Assembly (NCBI GenBank): GCA_015680685.1
Contig: MNCI01034769.1
Span: forward strand, 1-64,000
Direction of reading: 5' to 3'
Origin: Gnetum montanum
Lineage: Eukaryota > Streptophyta > Gnetopsida > Gnetales > Gnetaceae
Length of the DNA stretch: 64,000 nucleotides
The translations under genes and the position numbers were made by a program. Below, piece by piece: positions 1-10,799 of the stretch; within the stretch, counting starts at the first letter, position 1; each line of letters begins with the position of its first letter. Below the pieces are notes generated by a model. The model saw nothing but the letters and a program-made list of their open reading frames with translations. It ran no database searches and was not told the DNA's origin.

Positions 1-1
1 A

Positions 2-616
2 ACTTTCGAAGAAGCCATTATTACTCAGGCAAAAGGGACCTTAGCGTCAGACGCTGTGATCGTTACTATTCCAAACTTCACCTTATCTCTACACGATCCA
101 CATCTGTATAAATCCTTAATGATCATCGTTTACCTGCCCGTTGATATGCTTCCTAGATCTATTTACGCAACTATTTCCACTAGATTAATGTTTAAAGTGT
201 TTAATAGTACTGCTATAAAAACCTTGTATCCTTACAACCAACAAAAGGTTCAAGTAGGATCCAGCGATATCGAATATGGAGTAGAGATCGATACTGAGGA
301 TCTTCCGATCCATCATCAATACCCCGATCTGACCAACATGATTGATTATTATTTTCGCTTAGAAAAGAAACGGGGTTTACCGACAAAACGCCGTTATAAA
401 GTCAATCTGTTACCTCCTAAATTCACTGATATTGATCCTCTGGATCATCTACATAAAAAATCAAAGCCAAAGCTGTTCCAAAAACCTTTAACAATCCATG
501 AACAACCACAAATACCTAAGCCAGAGGAAAAACCAGATCTAGCACTCTTACAAAATACCATCCTAGCCTTACANGTGTGTGCCTCGCTCTTTTTCCCCGG
601 GGGGTCAAAAACATAA
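2..616 (+). pseudogene. Possible movement-protein fragment of an endogenous plant pararetrovirus
   Basis: An open frame enters from the left window edge and runs to a TAA at 614-616, about 204 codons. The order of blocks resembles the C-terminal half of the 30K-superfamily movement proteins of caulimovirus-like pararetroviruses: a small-residue/Gly turn (AKGTL), a beta-strand block ending in PNF and SL, then a hydrophobic strand and a charged, Lys/Pro-rich tail. Those proteins widen plasmodesmata for cell-to-cell spread. No zinc knuckle, protease or RT motif is visible in this piece, so the assignment rests on pattern alone and could be wrong; an unrelated retroelement ORF is the alternative. 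The last 15 codons follow an ambiguous base at 575 and may not belong to the gene. Nothing suggests an active virus: only a fragment is present and the flanking DNA is AT-rich with no continuing frame. Confidence 0.35.
575..575. other. Ambiguous base (N), possible sequence join
   Basis: This is the only non-ACGT base I noticed. The sequence changes abruptly just after it to a short GC-rich stretch with a CCCCGGGGGG core, then returns to AT-rich DNA. This may be a polishing error or a contig join, so the C-terminus of the preceding ORF is unreliable. Confidence 0.7.
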
Positions 617-1967
617 ACCTTTTAGCCATTTATCCTATTGTATTATATGAATGCAAAATTTGGGGACCAAATCTTAGTATAAAAATTGGAATGATATTGA
701 AAAAATACAAAAGATATTTTTACTTGATATATTAAAGGTGAAAGCTCAAACACCCTATTCCATACTTTTGTTAGAACGTAATCTATTTCTTTAGAAGAAA
801 AAGCTATTTGTCAAATTATTACTTATACTAAAAAAGTAGCAAAAATAGAGCAAATTAAATTTTCTAAAATAGTTCTTAAAGAAACAAAGTAGTAGGGATG
901 TTATTTTCAAGGGATAATATAGTGGAAGGCTTTGGATATTTTATTAGAGGAGATACAAAATAATCCAAAGTATATTGGTAAATTAATATAACAACAAGTT
1001 CTCATAAAGTTATGGTCAAATGTAGAAGGAAAAAAATATTTGAAATGTATAAGAGGTAATTAGTTAAACTCATAAGTTCATTGCCTTGGTTAAGGGGGAG
1101 GGGGTATTAGATGCTAACAAATAAATATATTAAAAAAAAATTCAAAGTACAAAAGGAGAGGACAATTCTTTAGAGGAGAAACTCCAAAACAATAAAAAGA
1201 AAATGTCCAATGGTTTTAGCGATGTCCTTTCATGTTTTCATCCTTATAAAAAATCCTAAAGATCCTTCTCTTTGGGGTAGAAAAAGGATTAGAACTTTCC
1301 CTCATTTAGAAGCACACAAAAAGTTTTTCATTTCCTCATAAAGGTTTCCAATTAATAAAAAAGAAAAACTAAAGAGAGAAATAATTAGGAATTCAATTGA
1401 AGCATAAAATATTAAACAAGTTCATTACCTAACAACTATACTACTAATGAGATATTTTTATTAGTAGCCTTTATTTAAGTTCATGTCATCCTAGAATAGA
1501 AAATGAAAGATAGATGTGAATTCCTAGAAAAGAAAACATATATAGGTTATGTAGTTCAAAAGATATAGACAATGAATAAACTATTTTTTCTTTATTTCCC
1601 TCAAATTGAACATTTGAGACAAAACATAACAATGCAATAAAAGGTTTATATAATCTTTTCTTGTTACATTCATTATTAGTAGACTACTTTGTTAAGTTGA
1701 TATTTAATTTTCATGATATCAATGTAATTTTTATTCAATAGATTCTTTGGGCCTTTAAACATAATAAAATCTTAATTTTAATTTTGATTTCCTTATAGGG
1801 TTGAATTTGTACTTTCACCATTAATTCTCTATTTATATTTTTTTTGGAAATTGTCTAAGAAGCTTGCTAAGTTAATGTTAAATTAACTTAAGATAAGTCA
1901 TAGGATACTTGCAGATTTTTACATTGAAAATTATAAAAAAAGAGAGATATAAATTTCATATTTTTTT
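617..1967. other. AT-rich stretch without a recognisable gene
   Basis: No long frame is present. A short open piece at about 781-890 (SLEEKAICQIITYTKK...) ends in two stop codons and may be eroded coding DNA of the neighbouring fragment. A purine-rich run lies near 1095-1110. The stretch ends in a T run that served as the target site of element A. Confidence 0.5.
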
Positions 1968-2960
1968 TGATGAGACCTATATGTTAGGAAACTTCATTGA
2001 TGCATCCCCATCAAGGAAGACTCATTGATGCATCTAAAATGCATTGATGCATATGTGTGGATGAGGATGCATTAATGCATTAACTAGCAATACATCATAC
2101 ATGTGTTAACACATCCTCATCGATGCATCCTCATTAATGCATCCTCATCACTGTAGCTAAATGTGTTAACATATCTCCCTCAACACAATGCCTATATTTG
2201 CCTATAAATATGCAAGCACCTGTCACGTATTTGATGTCATTTGGTCACTAGTGTAGCCAAACTCTTGTAGTTTTATTCTGTAATCCTAGAGAATAGTCAA
2301 TGAGTGCCCACAGTGGGGATTTGAGTTAGTTATATGACATCCTATTTAAGTGGCATGATGCCTAGACACATTCCATGAACGACAATAATATTGAGATTAA
2401 TTTCTATTCATTGCATCACTTTGACTTAGAATAGATTTACTTTCAATGCAATTTATTTTCTATGTACTTACTTCACATTTACATTTTCATGCACGTTAAT
2501 CAATTAATAGAATAAGTGCAACTAGTTTCAAGTATAAACACATATTCACTTGGTAATCCTAGCAATGTTATTGTCTGGTTCACTCAGTAGCATAACACTT
2601 GATAATTCCAATAGTGGATACATGAGTTTAAGATATGTACAGCAAGTTGGGAATGGACATTCACCACCTTTATGATAGTTTAGAATTTTATCTTCTTGTT
2701 ATTAATTAGTTTAAATAATTAATTCCTACATGATTATTTAGTTAGTTTAAGGGCCACACAACATCAATAATCGGATGCCTCACTTTGGACTACACCATAC
2801 GTGACAAAGCTACTAGTAGTCTAAGTGGGAAGACATCGACCTACGATCAATGGTTAACAATCTAGATACCACACTAGTTCCATCCATGAAATTCAACTAG
2901 ATTACATGTGAATGCTTGTGATTTGTATGGCTAGGCATAGGAGGTACCCACTACTCATCA
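1968..2960 (+). repeat. 5' LTR of element A
   Basis: This 993-bp LTR ends directly before the primer site. Its first 200 bases hold a degenerate array built on TGATGCATCC/CTCATC units, which replaces the GATATCGC array found in the B/C/D/F LTRs. The 3' half carries repeats of a CTTGGTAATCC motif shared by every LTR in the window. Confidence 0.85.
2202..2210 (+). promoter_or_regulatory. TATA box of A 5' LTR
   Basis: CTATAAATA lies downstream of the repeat array, the position expected for the U3 promoter. The same sequence is kept in the 3' LTR at 32022-32030. Confidence 0.55.
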
Positions 2961-2980
2961 TTGGCACTGTTGTCAAGGAT
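2961..2980 (+). other. Primer binding site of A (tRNA-Asp type)
   Basis: TTGGCACTGTTGTCAAGGAT starts right after the LTR. Plant tRNA-Asp(GTC) predicts TGGCGCCGTTGCCGGGG here. All differences are C-to-T or G-to-A changes. Confidence 0.7.
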
Positions 2981-3094
2981 GGTGCTAGTTATCTAAATTA
3001 GTTATATTATAAATAATCTCTGTAAAAACATTAATGATTTATCTTTTCAAAAATATTAATATTTTAACTCACATACATGTTATCATATAAAAAC

Positions 3095-4830
3095 ATGTCT
3101 CCTTCACATAAGGTCTATTGTCCATCACATAATCAGAACACTACTAGTAGTAATGATAGGATTTATATTGAAAAGAAGTAGAGTGAACCACTATAAGTAA
3201 GGATCTCATATGCTCATTTTGATCCTTACTATATTCAAATACTACATTCAATTGATGAAGAAAATGGTAGAAAAGATGGAGTAAATCTTAGAACAAGGAA
3301 AGCCTAAAGGCCTATGACCTTCTCTAAACCTATAAGAGATGAATTAATGAGCCCTTGGGGAAGATATAGGAGCACTAGTGATTCTCCTAGTTTACCATAT
3401 TCCTCTTCATCTTTGACATCTAGTTCTAATGAAGATGAATGTAGGTATAGAGATAAAGATACACTAAGGGGTCAGGATAGAGATAGAAATAGAAATCAAA
3501 GACAAGATACAAGATATCCAATGAAGTATAAACAAGATCATCATAATCAAATAAATAGGAATAGAGATTATCATCATAACATGTTCGATGATGATGGACC
3601 TTTATTGGCTACTAGAAGCATGATAGAGATCATGGAGGTAGTTAGAATACCCCACAGGCATCAAAGCAAAAGCTACATCGAATAGCTAAATATGAATAAC
3701 ATTCCTAAATTCGAGGGAGGCTATAATTCTGATCCATGACATCATTTACAAGCCTTCCATGATCCATGCACCTTGCAAAATATTGAAAGTAAGTGGCAAA
3801 AACTTAAGCTCTTTCCTAGGATACCAATAGAAGAAGTTAAAAGTTGGTATAGATCATTGGAACTAGATTCAATCCATTGATGGTCCATAATGCTTGAGTT
3901 CTTTAATGAAAAATACCAAACCTATGAAAGAGTGTCCAATATAAGAAAAAAAATCCAAGAATAGAAGTAAGAAAACCATGAATCCTTTGATGTAGCCTTG
4001 GATAGATATTATTCTCTACTACATAGATGTCCAAGCCATGATTTTTCTCAAAAAGAGTAGCTTCTCCACATCATAGATGGGCTTTGTAACAAAATGATGA
4101 AAACCCTTGGGATCTATGCCCAATGACAATTATTAGAACTGAGAGTCCATTAGATACAAAGGCTAGTTGAACATGTGGCAAAAGAAGAAGCATAGTTGTG
4201 TAGAATGGAGAGTGTAGAGGAATATAAGTGGGATCCAACTCTTCATGAAGAAGAGGTCCATATTTATGATCAAGAAGAAGAGGCAGCTCTTGATGAGTTG
4301 ATTTCACATAAAACCTTGCCAATACAAAAGTCTGTTGCTAAGATTAAAGAATGCATAGGTAAGATGTGGGACTTGATGAATAAAAAAGTTACAACCAACT
4401 TGAAAATCATAAACAAGAGGGTAAAGAAAGTAGGATCAAGTGATCAAAATAAGAAGGAAAAAATAATAAGAAAATAAGTAAGCACACTCATCGAAAAAAA
4501 GGGAAAATAGCTATAGTAGTAGAGGTTATAAACTTAGATACAAAGGAGGATGATAGATGTGACATCTATCAACATGAACATCCAAATAGCTATTGCCTAG
4601 TTATGTTACATCTACAAGAGTCTAGGGATTTTTCTTTGAATCCTAAGTTCATAGAAAAGCAAATGCCTACGAGATTTCCTTACCCATAAGGTAATTATAG
4701 ATAGTCCTACAACTAATGGTACTATCCTAGTGGAACTTCTTATTAACCTCAAGACTACTAGAAACTACAATGGAAAAACCCACAATTGTGGGGGATGCTA
4801 TCAACAAACTAGCAATACCCTTATCACCAG
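3095..4830 (+). pseudogene. Element A gag, first part
   Basis: Gag forms the retrotransposon capsid. The start at 3095 (MSPSHK) matches the MSSxHK/HR starts of the other gag genes. The pieces that follow are a Ser/Arg/Asp-rich N-terminal region (about 3314-3685), the retrotransposon gag core (LKLFPR...SWYRSLEL...FNEKYQTY, about 3700-4100), a charged segment (MESVEEYKWDP..., 4196-4477) and a degraded zinc knuckle (CDIYQHEHPNSYC, about 4560). Stops and frameshifts break it many times, several as TGG or CAA turned into stops. The frame is cut at 4830 by C and continues at 21575. Confidence 0.8.
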
Positions 4831-5650
4831 TGATGAGCTGCGATATTGCGTATGCGATATCGCGTACGCGTAGCCGCAATATCACATTCGACGCTATGAT
4901 ATCACGTCCCACCGCAAGTTCTATAAATAAGAGGCAACCTTCCCTTGTTTCAACATCTAGATCTAGACCCTTAGCAAAACTATAGCAGTTTTACCATTCC
5001 AGAGTTAGAATAATTTCCATGTGCCCGTAGTGTGAGTCTCAAAGTGAATGGATCTTTATTCGAGCAAATTGTACCTAAGCACATATTTGTGTACAGAAAA
5101 AAAGACAAAATTTAACCCTAAACCTTGCAGCATGTGGACTAAGCTAAATAGGATTTAATTACTGTTCAATGTTTAAATTCTTTCTTAGATAATTAATCTC
5201 TCTCAACCCTCAACTCTCCTAGTTAAGTACATTCAGTATGACTGCTTCAAGCACATGTGTAACACTTGGTAACCCAGTAACGTGTAGTGTTTAGTAATCC
5301 TAGTAGCATTACACTAGTTTAGGGTGTGTACAGTAAGTGAGAATAGATACTGGTGCTAGGTCGGTTAGAACTTAGTTAGTGAATAGTTAATGGAAATTAG
5401 TTATTTAGTTCTCTTCACCCTTCTCTATTAGCATAGGTGTTAAAAAGATCAAAGACATAAAAATCACATGCCTCAAGCTTACTTAACCATACAACCGTGA
5501 CAATATAAGTAGGCTTGGGAAGACAACGATTGATTAACCTTAAGTGTTCCATTAGGGCACGTAATCACTTAGTCCTTAGAGTTCGACTGGATCACTCGTG
5601 AGACGCTCGTATTTGTATGGTTTAGTATAGGGGTACATCGCCACTCATCA
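4831..5650 (+). repeat. 5' LTR of element C
   Basis: The 820-bp LTR runs from TGATGAG to CATCA. A GATATCGC/GCGTACGC palindromic array occupies 4840-4910, followed by the TATA box and the CTTGGTAA repeats at about 5259-5330. Confidence 0.87.
4921..4929 (+). promoter_or_regulatory. TATA box of C 5' LTR
   Basis: CTATAAATA is followed by AGAGGC, the same context as in the C 3' LTR (20851-20859). It lies just after the palindromic array, where transcription of the element should start. Confidence 0.6.
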
Positions 5651-5670
5651 TTGGCACCGTTGCCAGGGAC
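5651..5670 (+). other. Primer binding site of C (tRNA-Asp)
   Basis: TTGGCACCGTTGCCAGGGAC follows the LTR without a gap. It differs from the tRNA-Asp(GTC) complement at only two positions, both transitions. Confidence 0.8.
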
Positions 5671-5795
5671 TTAATTGTTTGTGCGCTACGTAGAACATAG
5701 GATATCATTCATATCGTTGGGAAGCTAGAATGAACCCTTAGGGTTGATCACAAGAAAATAAGATAACGGTAATTAGCACACCAAACAAGACAACA

Positions 5796-6292
5796 ATGTC
5801 TTCTTCTTCACACAAAATCATTTCATTGCCTAGGGATAACACAAGAGGCATTCAGCGGCACAACATACATAACCAAGAACTACTAGTTCCTCAATAGTTC
5901 CAAGTGGTATATATTCATCACGATGAATATGTACCTAAATTTACCTTTATCCTTCATTAAGATGAGCAACTACATTGGAGAGACTTGGAGGGTAACATAG
6001 TGTTACCTCTAGACTGAGTAGTCCCCAACATGCTCCTTCATGCCCTTGCACAAATTGGCATGTCACATCTTTATGCAGAATGTGTTGCATGCGAGCACCA
6101 AGCAAGGGACTACCATCCCACAAAAGCACAATGTCAACGGGACTTGCAACAGGAGAGATATTATACATCAATGAAGGGCAAAGGACCCCATAACACTTCA
6201 CCCGTCTTAAGTGAAATTAAGGGTGGTGAACCTATTTCAATAGGTTCTCCACAAAATTATGTTCCCCCTCATAACGATGGTGAGAAGGTGGT
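5796..6292 (+). pseudogene. Element C gag, N-terminal part
   Basis: The start (MSSSSHK at 5796) is shared with B and D. The frame covers the N-terminal domain, including the stretch NMLLHALAQIG near 6028-6060 and the GGEPISIGSPQ block before the break. At least three in-frame stops replace Gln or Trp codons. The piece ends at the B insertion (6292/6293). The rest of the gene resumes at 16148, where the duplicated target bases rebuild the frame as ...GEKV then VYQNL. Confidence 0.8.
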
Positions 6293-7080
6293 TGATGAGT
6301 GGTGAGGTACCCCTACACTCAACCATATGAATACGAGCGTTACACGCATGATCTGGTCAAAATTCACAGACTAAGTGCTTACATGCCTTATGGAACACTT
6401 AAGGTTAATCATTCATTGTCTTCCCAAACTTACTTGTATTTTTCACGGTTGTATGGTTAAGTAAGTCTAAGGTATGTGATTTTTATATCTTTTATGTTTT
6501 ATCGTCTATGCTAATGAGGGAAAGGATGAAGAGACTAAGTAACTAACTTTAACTAGCTAAGTTCTAATGCCTAGCATCAGTATCCCTTCCCACTTGTCGT
6601 TCACACCCTAAACCAATGCAACCTTCTGGGATTACCAAACACTATTCATTACTGGGATTACCAAGCATAACACACGTGCTCAAAGCGGTCGTACTGAATG
6701 CACTTAACTAGGAGTGTTGAGGGTTAAGAGAGATTAATTAACTAATAAAGCATTTAAAAAATTAACAATAATTAAAGTCCTAATTAGCTTAGTCCATGCA
6801 ATGCAAGGTTTATCCAAAAAGTTCGTCTTTATTTCCATACACAAACTTATGCTCAGGTACAATATTTGCTTGAATAAAGATCCGTTCACTTTGGGACTCC
6901 TACTGTGGGCACATGGAAATTATTCTATCTCTAGAGAGATAAAACTGCTAGAGTTTCACTAAGGGTCTAGATCTAGATGGAGAAACAAGGGAGAGCCACC
7001 TCTTATTTATAGATTTTGTGGCACAATGCGATATCGCGTATGTGATATCGTGGGAGAAGATGCGATATTGCATCCCATCA
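6293..7080 (-). repeat. 3' LTR of element B
   Basis: This 788-bp LTR is directly preceded, in element orientation, by the purine tract. It is shorter than the 5' LTR mainly because its GATATCGC array (7025-7080) has fewer units. Confidence 0.9.
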
Positions 7081-7093
7081 TACCCCCATGACT
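7081..7093 (-). other. Polypurine tract of B
   Basis: On the minus strand this reads AGTCATGGGGGTA and abuts the 3' LTR. It is the expected primer for plus-strand DNA synthesis. Confidence 0.75.
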
Positions 7094-8985
7094 GAATAAA
7101 AAATTGTCCTCGAGTTCCTTATAAAATATTGGGAAGGTATGGGATTATTGACTCAAATGGAACTAATGGTGAATGGGATGACATGTGAATGGATCATCAT
7201 TACAAAACATGACAAAATTGATGCTCACGACAACAAGAGTGAACACTTTATACATTTAACATCAGGCCTTATTTGGCAGCTAAGAAAGAGAGAGAGAAAG
7301 AAGTTTTGTTACTACCAACACAAATATTTCGCCTTTCATTATCTATCCATCAGCGTGTCATCAATCTCGTTCCTTGCATGATTACTTTAGCACCGATCCA
7401 TTCCGAGTGTTTCCTCCAGATCCAATCTATTGTTGCATGGTTTTCATCTTCACACACAAAACAGTCTTATATTAGCAAGGGTAAATGAATCACAATGGAT
7501 TTGATACCTCACTTCAGTGAAAGGTCCATTGGCTGAGTTGTGGTATGGCATATTGCTGATTTTGGAGATATAATATGGGTGACTATTAAAGGTGTAGGGG
7601 TTACGAGAAAATCAAAAAAATTGGGTCAGGACCCCCATGACTAAGAGAAAACCTCTGGTAGTGAGAGAATGGAGAAAAAAAAGCAATAAGAAAGATGGAA
7701 AAAGAGACAACTGTAATGTCAATGAAATAGATATCAAGATGGAAATGAACAAAATAGAGTTGATTGCAACAAATGTTTAAGGGAAAGAAATCAACTAATG
7801 CGACAAGGAGGAATGCCAATGGGTCCTCCCCAAAGCAAGCTGATGCCCTTAATGCCCTGACAAACCCACATTCAAAGAGTCCATAGGCTTTGGGAATGTC
7901 ATTTGAAAACAAGATTTAAATTCTTAACCACAAGAATCTACCAAAAAAGAAAATAATGTGTCAACCAAAATATATACTAATGATATAACCGGCAATGAGG
8001 TGAACAATGGAGAAAGAATGATGGACAGAAGAGGATCGAATGGAGTCTCAAGAACAAGGTGGTGTACAGCCCCTTGTGTGTTTAATGATTAATGTGACTT
8101 GGTAGATCCCATTCCAAGTTCGATCTTAACAAACCACATTTAGTGACTTCGCATTAATACATTTGGCCAATCCATCCACTTGAAGTAACAAGAATGCATC
8201 CTTCAAAGAGCAACCACCATTCCGACAAAATGAAAGATGAGAAAGTAGGAAGCAAAGGGCCTTAGTTAGATGGAACATGTTTATTTTAGTTCCATAACTA
8301 GTGCTTGTAGCCCAAATGTTTATTTCTTCTAAGGGGTGTGCTTTGAATTTCCACTGTTTGTATTTTTCTTCTTTTTTTGTTTATATGTGAGAACCACACC
8401 ATGCAAAGACTTATTATTTTTATTTACTCAACTTCCCGATAATTGGGTAATGTTGAAACGGTAAGAAAACTCAAGAAGAAAACATCCAAGCACCCAAGAG
8501 AATGGCCAACACAAATGCATCAAGTCTCCTTAAAGTCACACCCTATTCAATCCTTGAGTCCTTCCTTAGTTTGAGAAATGCCCAGTCATCGACTCATTAT
8601 AGTTCTTATTATTGAGAAAGGGACTATACAATTCCAAGCCAAGAGAGACCATAGAAATTTATGGATTTATGGATGAAGTGAACTCATTTCCTACTATATC
8701 AAAAGAACCATACCTTAGTATCAACATCGTAACTTAAAGGTAAAAGCCAAACATTAGCAACCAGTAGAAAATAATTCATACCATCATTTAATAGCACTTA
8801 TTGGGTGACGAACTTAACAAAATGGATAAGACACACACATACACACAAATAAAAGTAAAAGTATGAACGATGTTGTAAAACAAAAATAAGAAAAGTTAAA
8901 GAAATTTGTAAAACAAAAATGTGCAAAAAAATGTGTAAAAAAAACTTAAAAGAAGTGAGGGCATCAATTGATTAGCATAGGTGGC
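7094..8985 (-). other. Noncoding 3' domain of B
   Basis: About 1.9 kb between the two purine tracts with no supportable gene. It contains a GA-rich tract near 7276-7300 and, at about 7811-7862, the conserved box shared with A, C, D, E and F (minus-strand core CTTTGGGGAGGACCCA). Homologous DNA occupies the same place in C and D. Confidence 0.65.
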
Positions 8986-9002
8986 CATCTCCCCCATGAC
9001 TG
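8986..9002 (-). other. Internal purine-tract box of B
   Basis: The minus strand reads CAGTCATGGGGGAGATG, nearly the same as the terminal purine tract. It sits right after the integrase region. The equivalent box occurs in C, D, A and E, and a variant in F. Confidence 0.65.
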
Positions 9003-10140
9003 AATTGAAAGGGGGAGATCCAAAATAAGGAGCATGGTTGTCCACTATTAGAGGTGTAATTTGTATTGGCTGTTCTTGGTTCATGGAAAGGTTTGGTTTG
9101 TTGCACATTGACCAGTAATCTCCTATCAGGGCGTTCAGGCTTGTATATTGTCATGGCTCCCGAGGGAAAGGTCGTATGAATAATGTAAGGTCCTTCCCAC
9201 AATGTTTGAAATTTTGTGCATTGTGGTACATGTGTGGGGTTCCAGTAAAGGACCTTGTCTCCTAGTTGGTACTTAACCTTTCAAATTCTCAAGTCATGAT
9301 GTTGCTTGTTATGTGCCTTGTGCAACTCATTTGATGACAGAGCAACCAATCTATTCTCGTTTAGCACATTTAGAGTTGCCAATCTTTGTTTTTGTGCTAG
9401 GTCGAGGTCAAGGTGGAGGTCACATACCATGGATAGTGTATGGAGCTTAGTTTGTATTAGGAGCTTTGGAAGTTTTTCGTATACTAACTCATAGGGAGAG
9501 TAGCTTATAGGGAGCTTCCAAGTTGAGCAGTACACCCAGAGAGCGTCGTTCAGTTTTGTGCTCCAGTCTCACCTAATTTGCTAATTTTTCTTGTTAATAT
9601 TCTCGTAATCTCTCAATTAGTAACCTAGGCTTGGCCATTAGCTTGGGGTGATAAGGTGTGGTCAATTTATGTTCAACCCCTAAGCGTTGCATCAACTTGG
9701 GAAAGGTTGCACTTGTAAAGTGTGTTCCATTATCAGAGATGAGTGCACATGACACACCAAACCTATTTACGATTTGTTTTTGTACAAATCATGCAGCCGT
9801 AGATGATGTGTATTATGTTACAGTAGTTACTTCAGCCCATTTCATTAAATAGTCAATACCAAAAATGATATAGGCTTTTCCATTGGACATTGGTGTAATG
9901 GGCCCCATAAAATCTATTCCCCAAATGTCGAAGGGTTCTAAAGGTTGAATCCATTGTTGCAAATCCTCCATTCTAGTATTCATTCCACCATCACATTGAC
10001 AGTGCTCACAAGATTGGACAAATTGATGGACATCTCGAAATAGCGTTGGCCAGTAATATCCTGCAAGCAAGATCTTAATGGCCGTTCATCTCCCTGCATA
10101 GTGGCCCCCACAAGGGCCCTCATGAGCATCTTAGAGAACT
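9003..10140 (-). pseudogene. Element B integrase
   Basis: Integrase joins element cDNA to host DNA. Reading from high to low coordinates: an HHCC zinc domain (HEGPCGGH, then CEHC near 10,020), the catalytic core beginning WGIDFMGP (first Asp, about 9905), the second Asp in ISDNGTHFTS (about 9740), and the third-residue region PQANGQA near 9630. After PQANGQA the expected Glu codon is TAG (9627-9625). One base also appears missing just before, in YHP (about 9643-9648), since the frame must shift to read PQANGQA. A C-terminal GPY/F-type module (WEGPYII, about 9195) follows. The enzyme cannot be functional. Confidence 0.85.
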
Positions 10141-10399
10141 CTTAATTGATCCTCATCAGGCACACACCATCAAACTAAGCCATTAGGATAGAATTTATAG
10201 AGTTGTCCCTTGATTTCCATGAAGTACTTGGTTTTGTGAAGAAACTGTTGCTTCTTCCTAAAGTCCAACCCCTATGGTTTTTTTTTTGGAAAAGGAGATA
10301 AGTGAGAATGCTACTATACCAATTCATGCTCATTGGTTGGTTGTTTACTACACCGGTAAAGAGGGTTTCATCGGGAAAGTGATCAAATATGGCATATTT

Positions 10400-10790
10400 G
10401 TCCTCTTTGTTGTCCCAATGCAACCGAGATAAATGATCTGCAACTACATTCTCGGTGCCTTTTTGATCTACTATCATTAGATTGAACTCCTAAAGGATTA
10501 CTAGCCAACGTATAATACGAGGGCTAACTGTTGGCTTGTTCATGAGGAACCTAATTGCACTATGATCTGTATGAATGTACACTTTGTAGCCTAACACATA
10601 GTGCCTAAATTTGTCCAGTGAAAACACTACAACCATTAATTCCTTTTCTGTAGTTGTGTATTTGAGTTGTGCACTCGCAATACTCTTACTTGCATAGTGG
10701 ATGTAATAAGGCTGTTTTTCTTCATCTAACTCTATCCTTTTGGCTCCTAAAGCATAATTAAATGCATCGGTCATTATATGGAATAGTCTA
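10400..10790 (-). pseudogene. Element B RNase H domain
   Basis: RNase H removes the RNA strand during reverse transcription. The frame shows the Ty3/gypsy pattern: IHYASKSI, then YTTTEKELM with the catalytic Glu, YIHTDHSAIRFL with an Asp, and further down ENVVADHLSRL containing the last Asp. The domain follows RT and precedes integrase. A frameshift near 10,485 separates the last motif from the rest. Confidence 0.85.
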
Positions 10791-10799
10791 GACTAGTCA

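Noticed and set aside
4845-4905. CpG-rich array as a CpG-island promoter of a cellular gene
   Set aside because: It is the U3 array of element C's 5' LTR, and no cellular gene lies downstream.
7601-7912. 103-codon minus-strand frame in the 3' domain of B as a third gene
   Set aside because: Equivalent places in C and D are broken by stops and frameshifts, and the product has no domain. The conserved box here appears to be kept as DNA or RNA.
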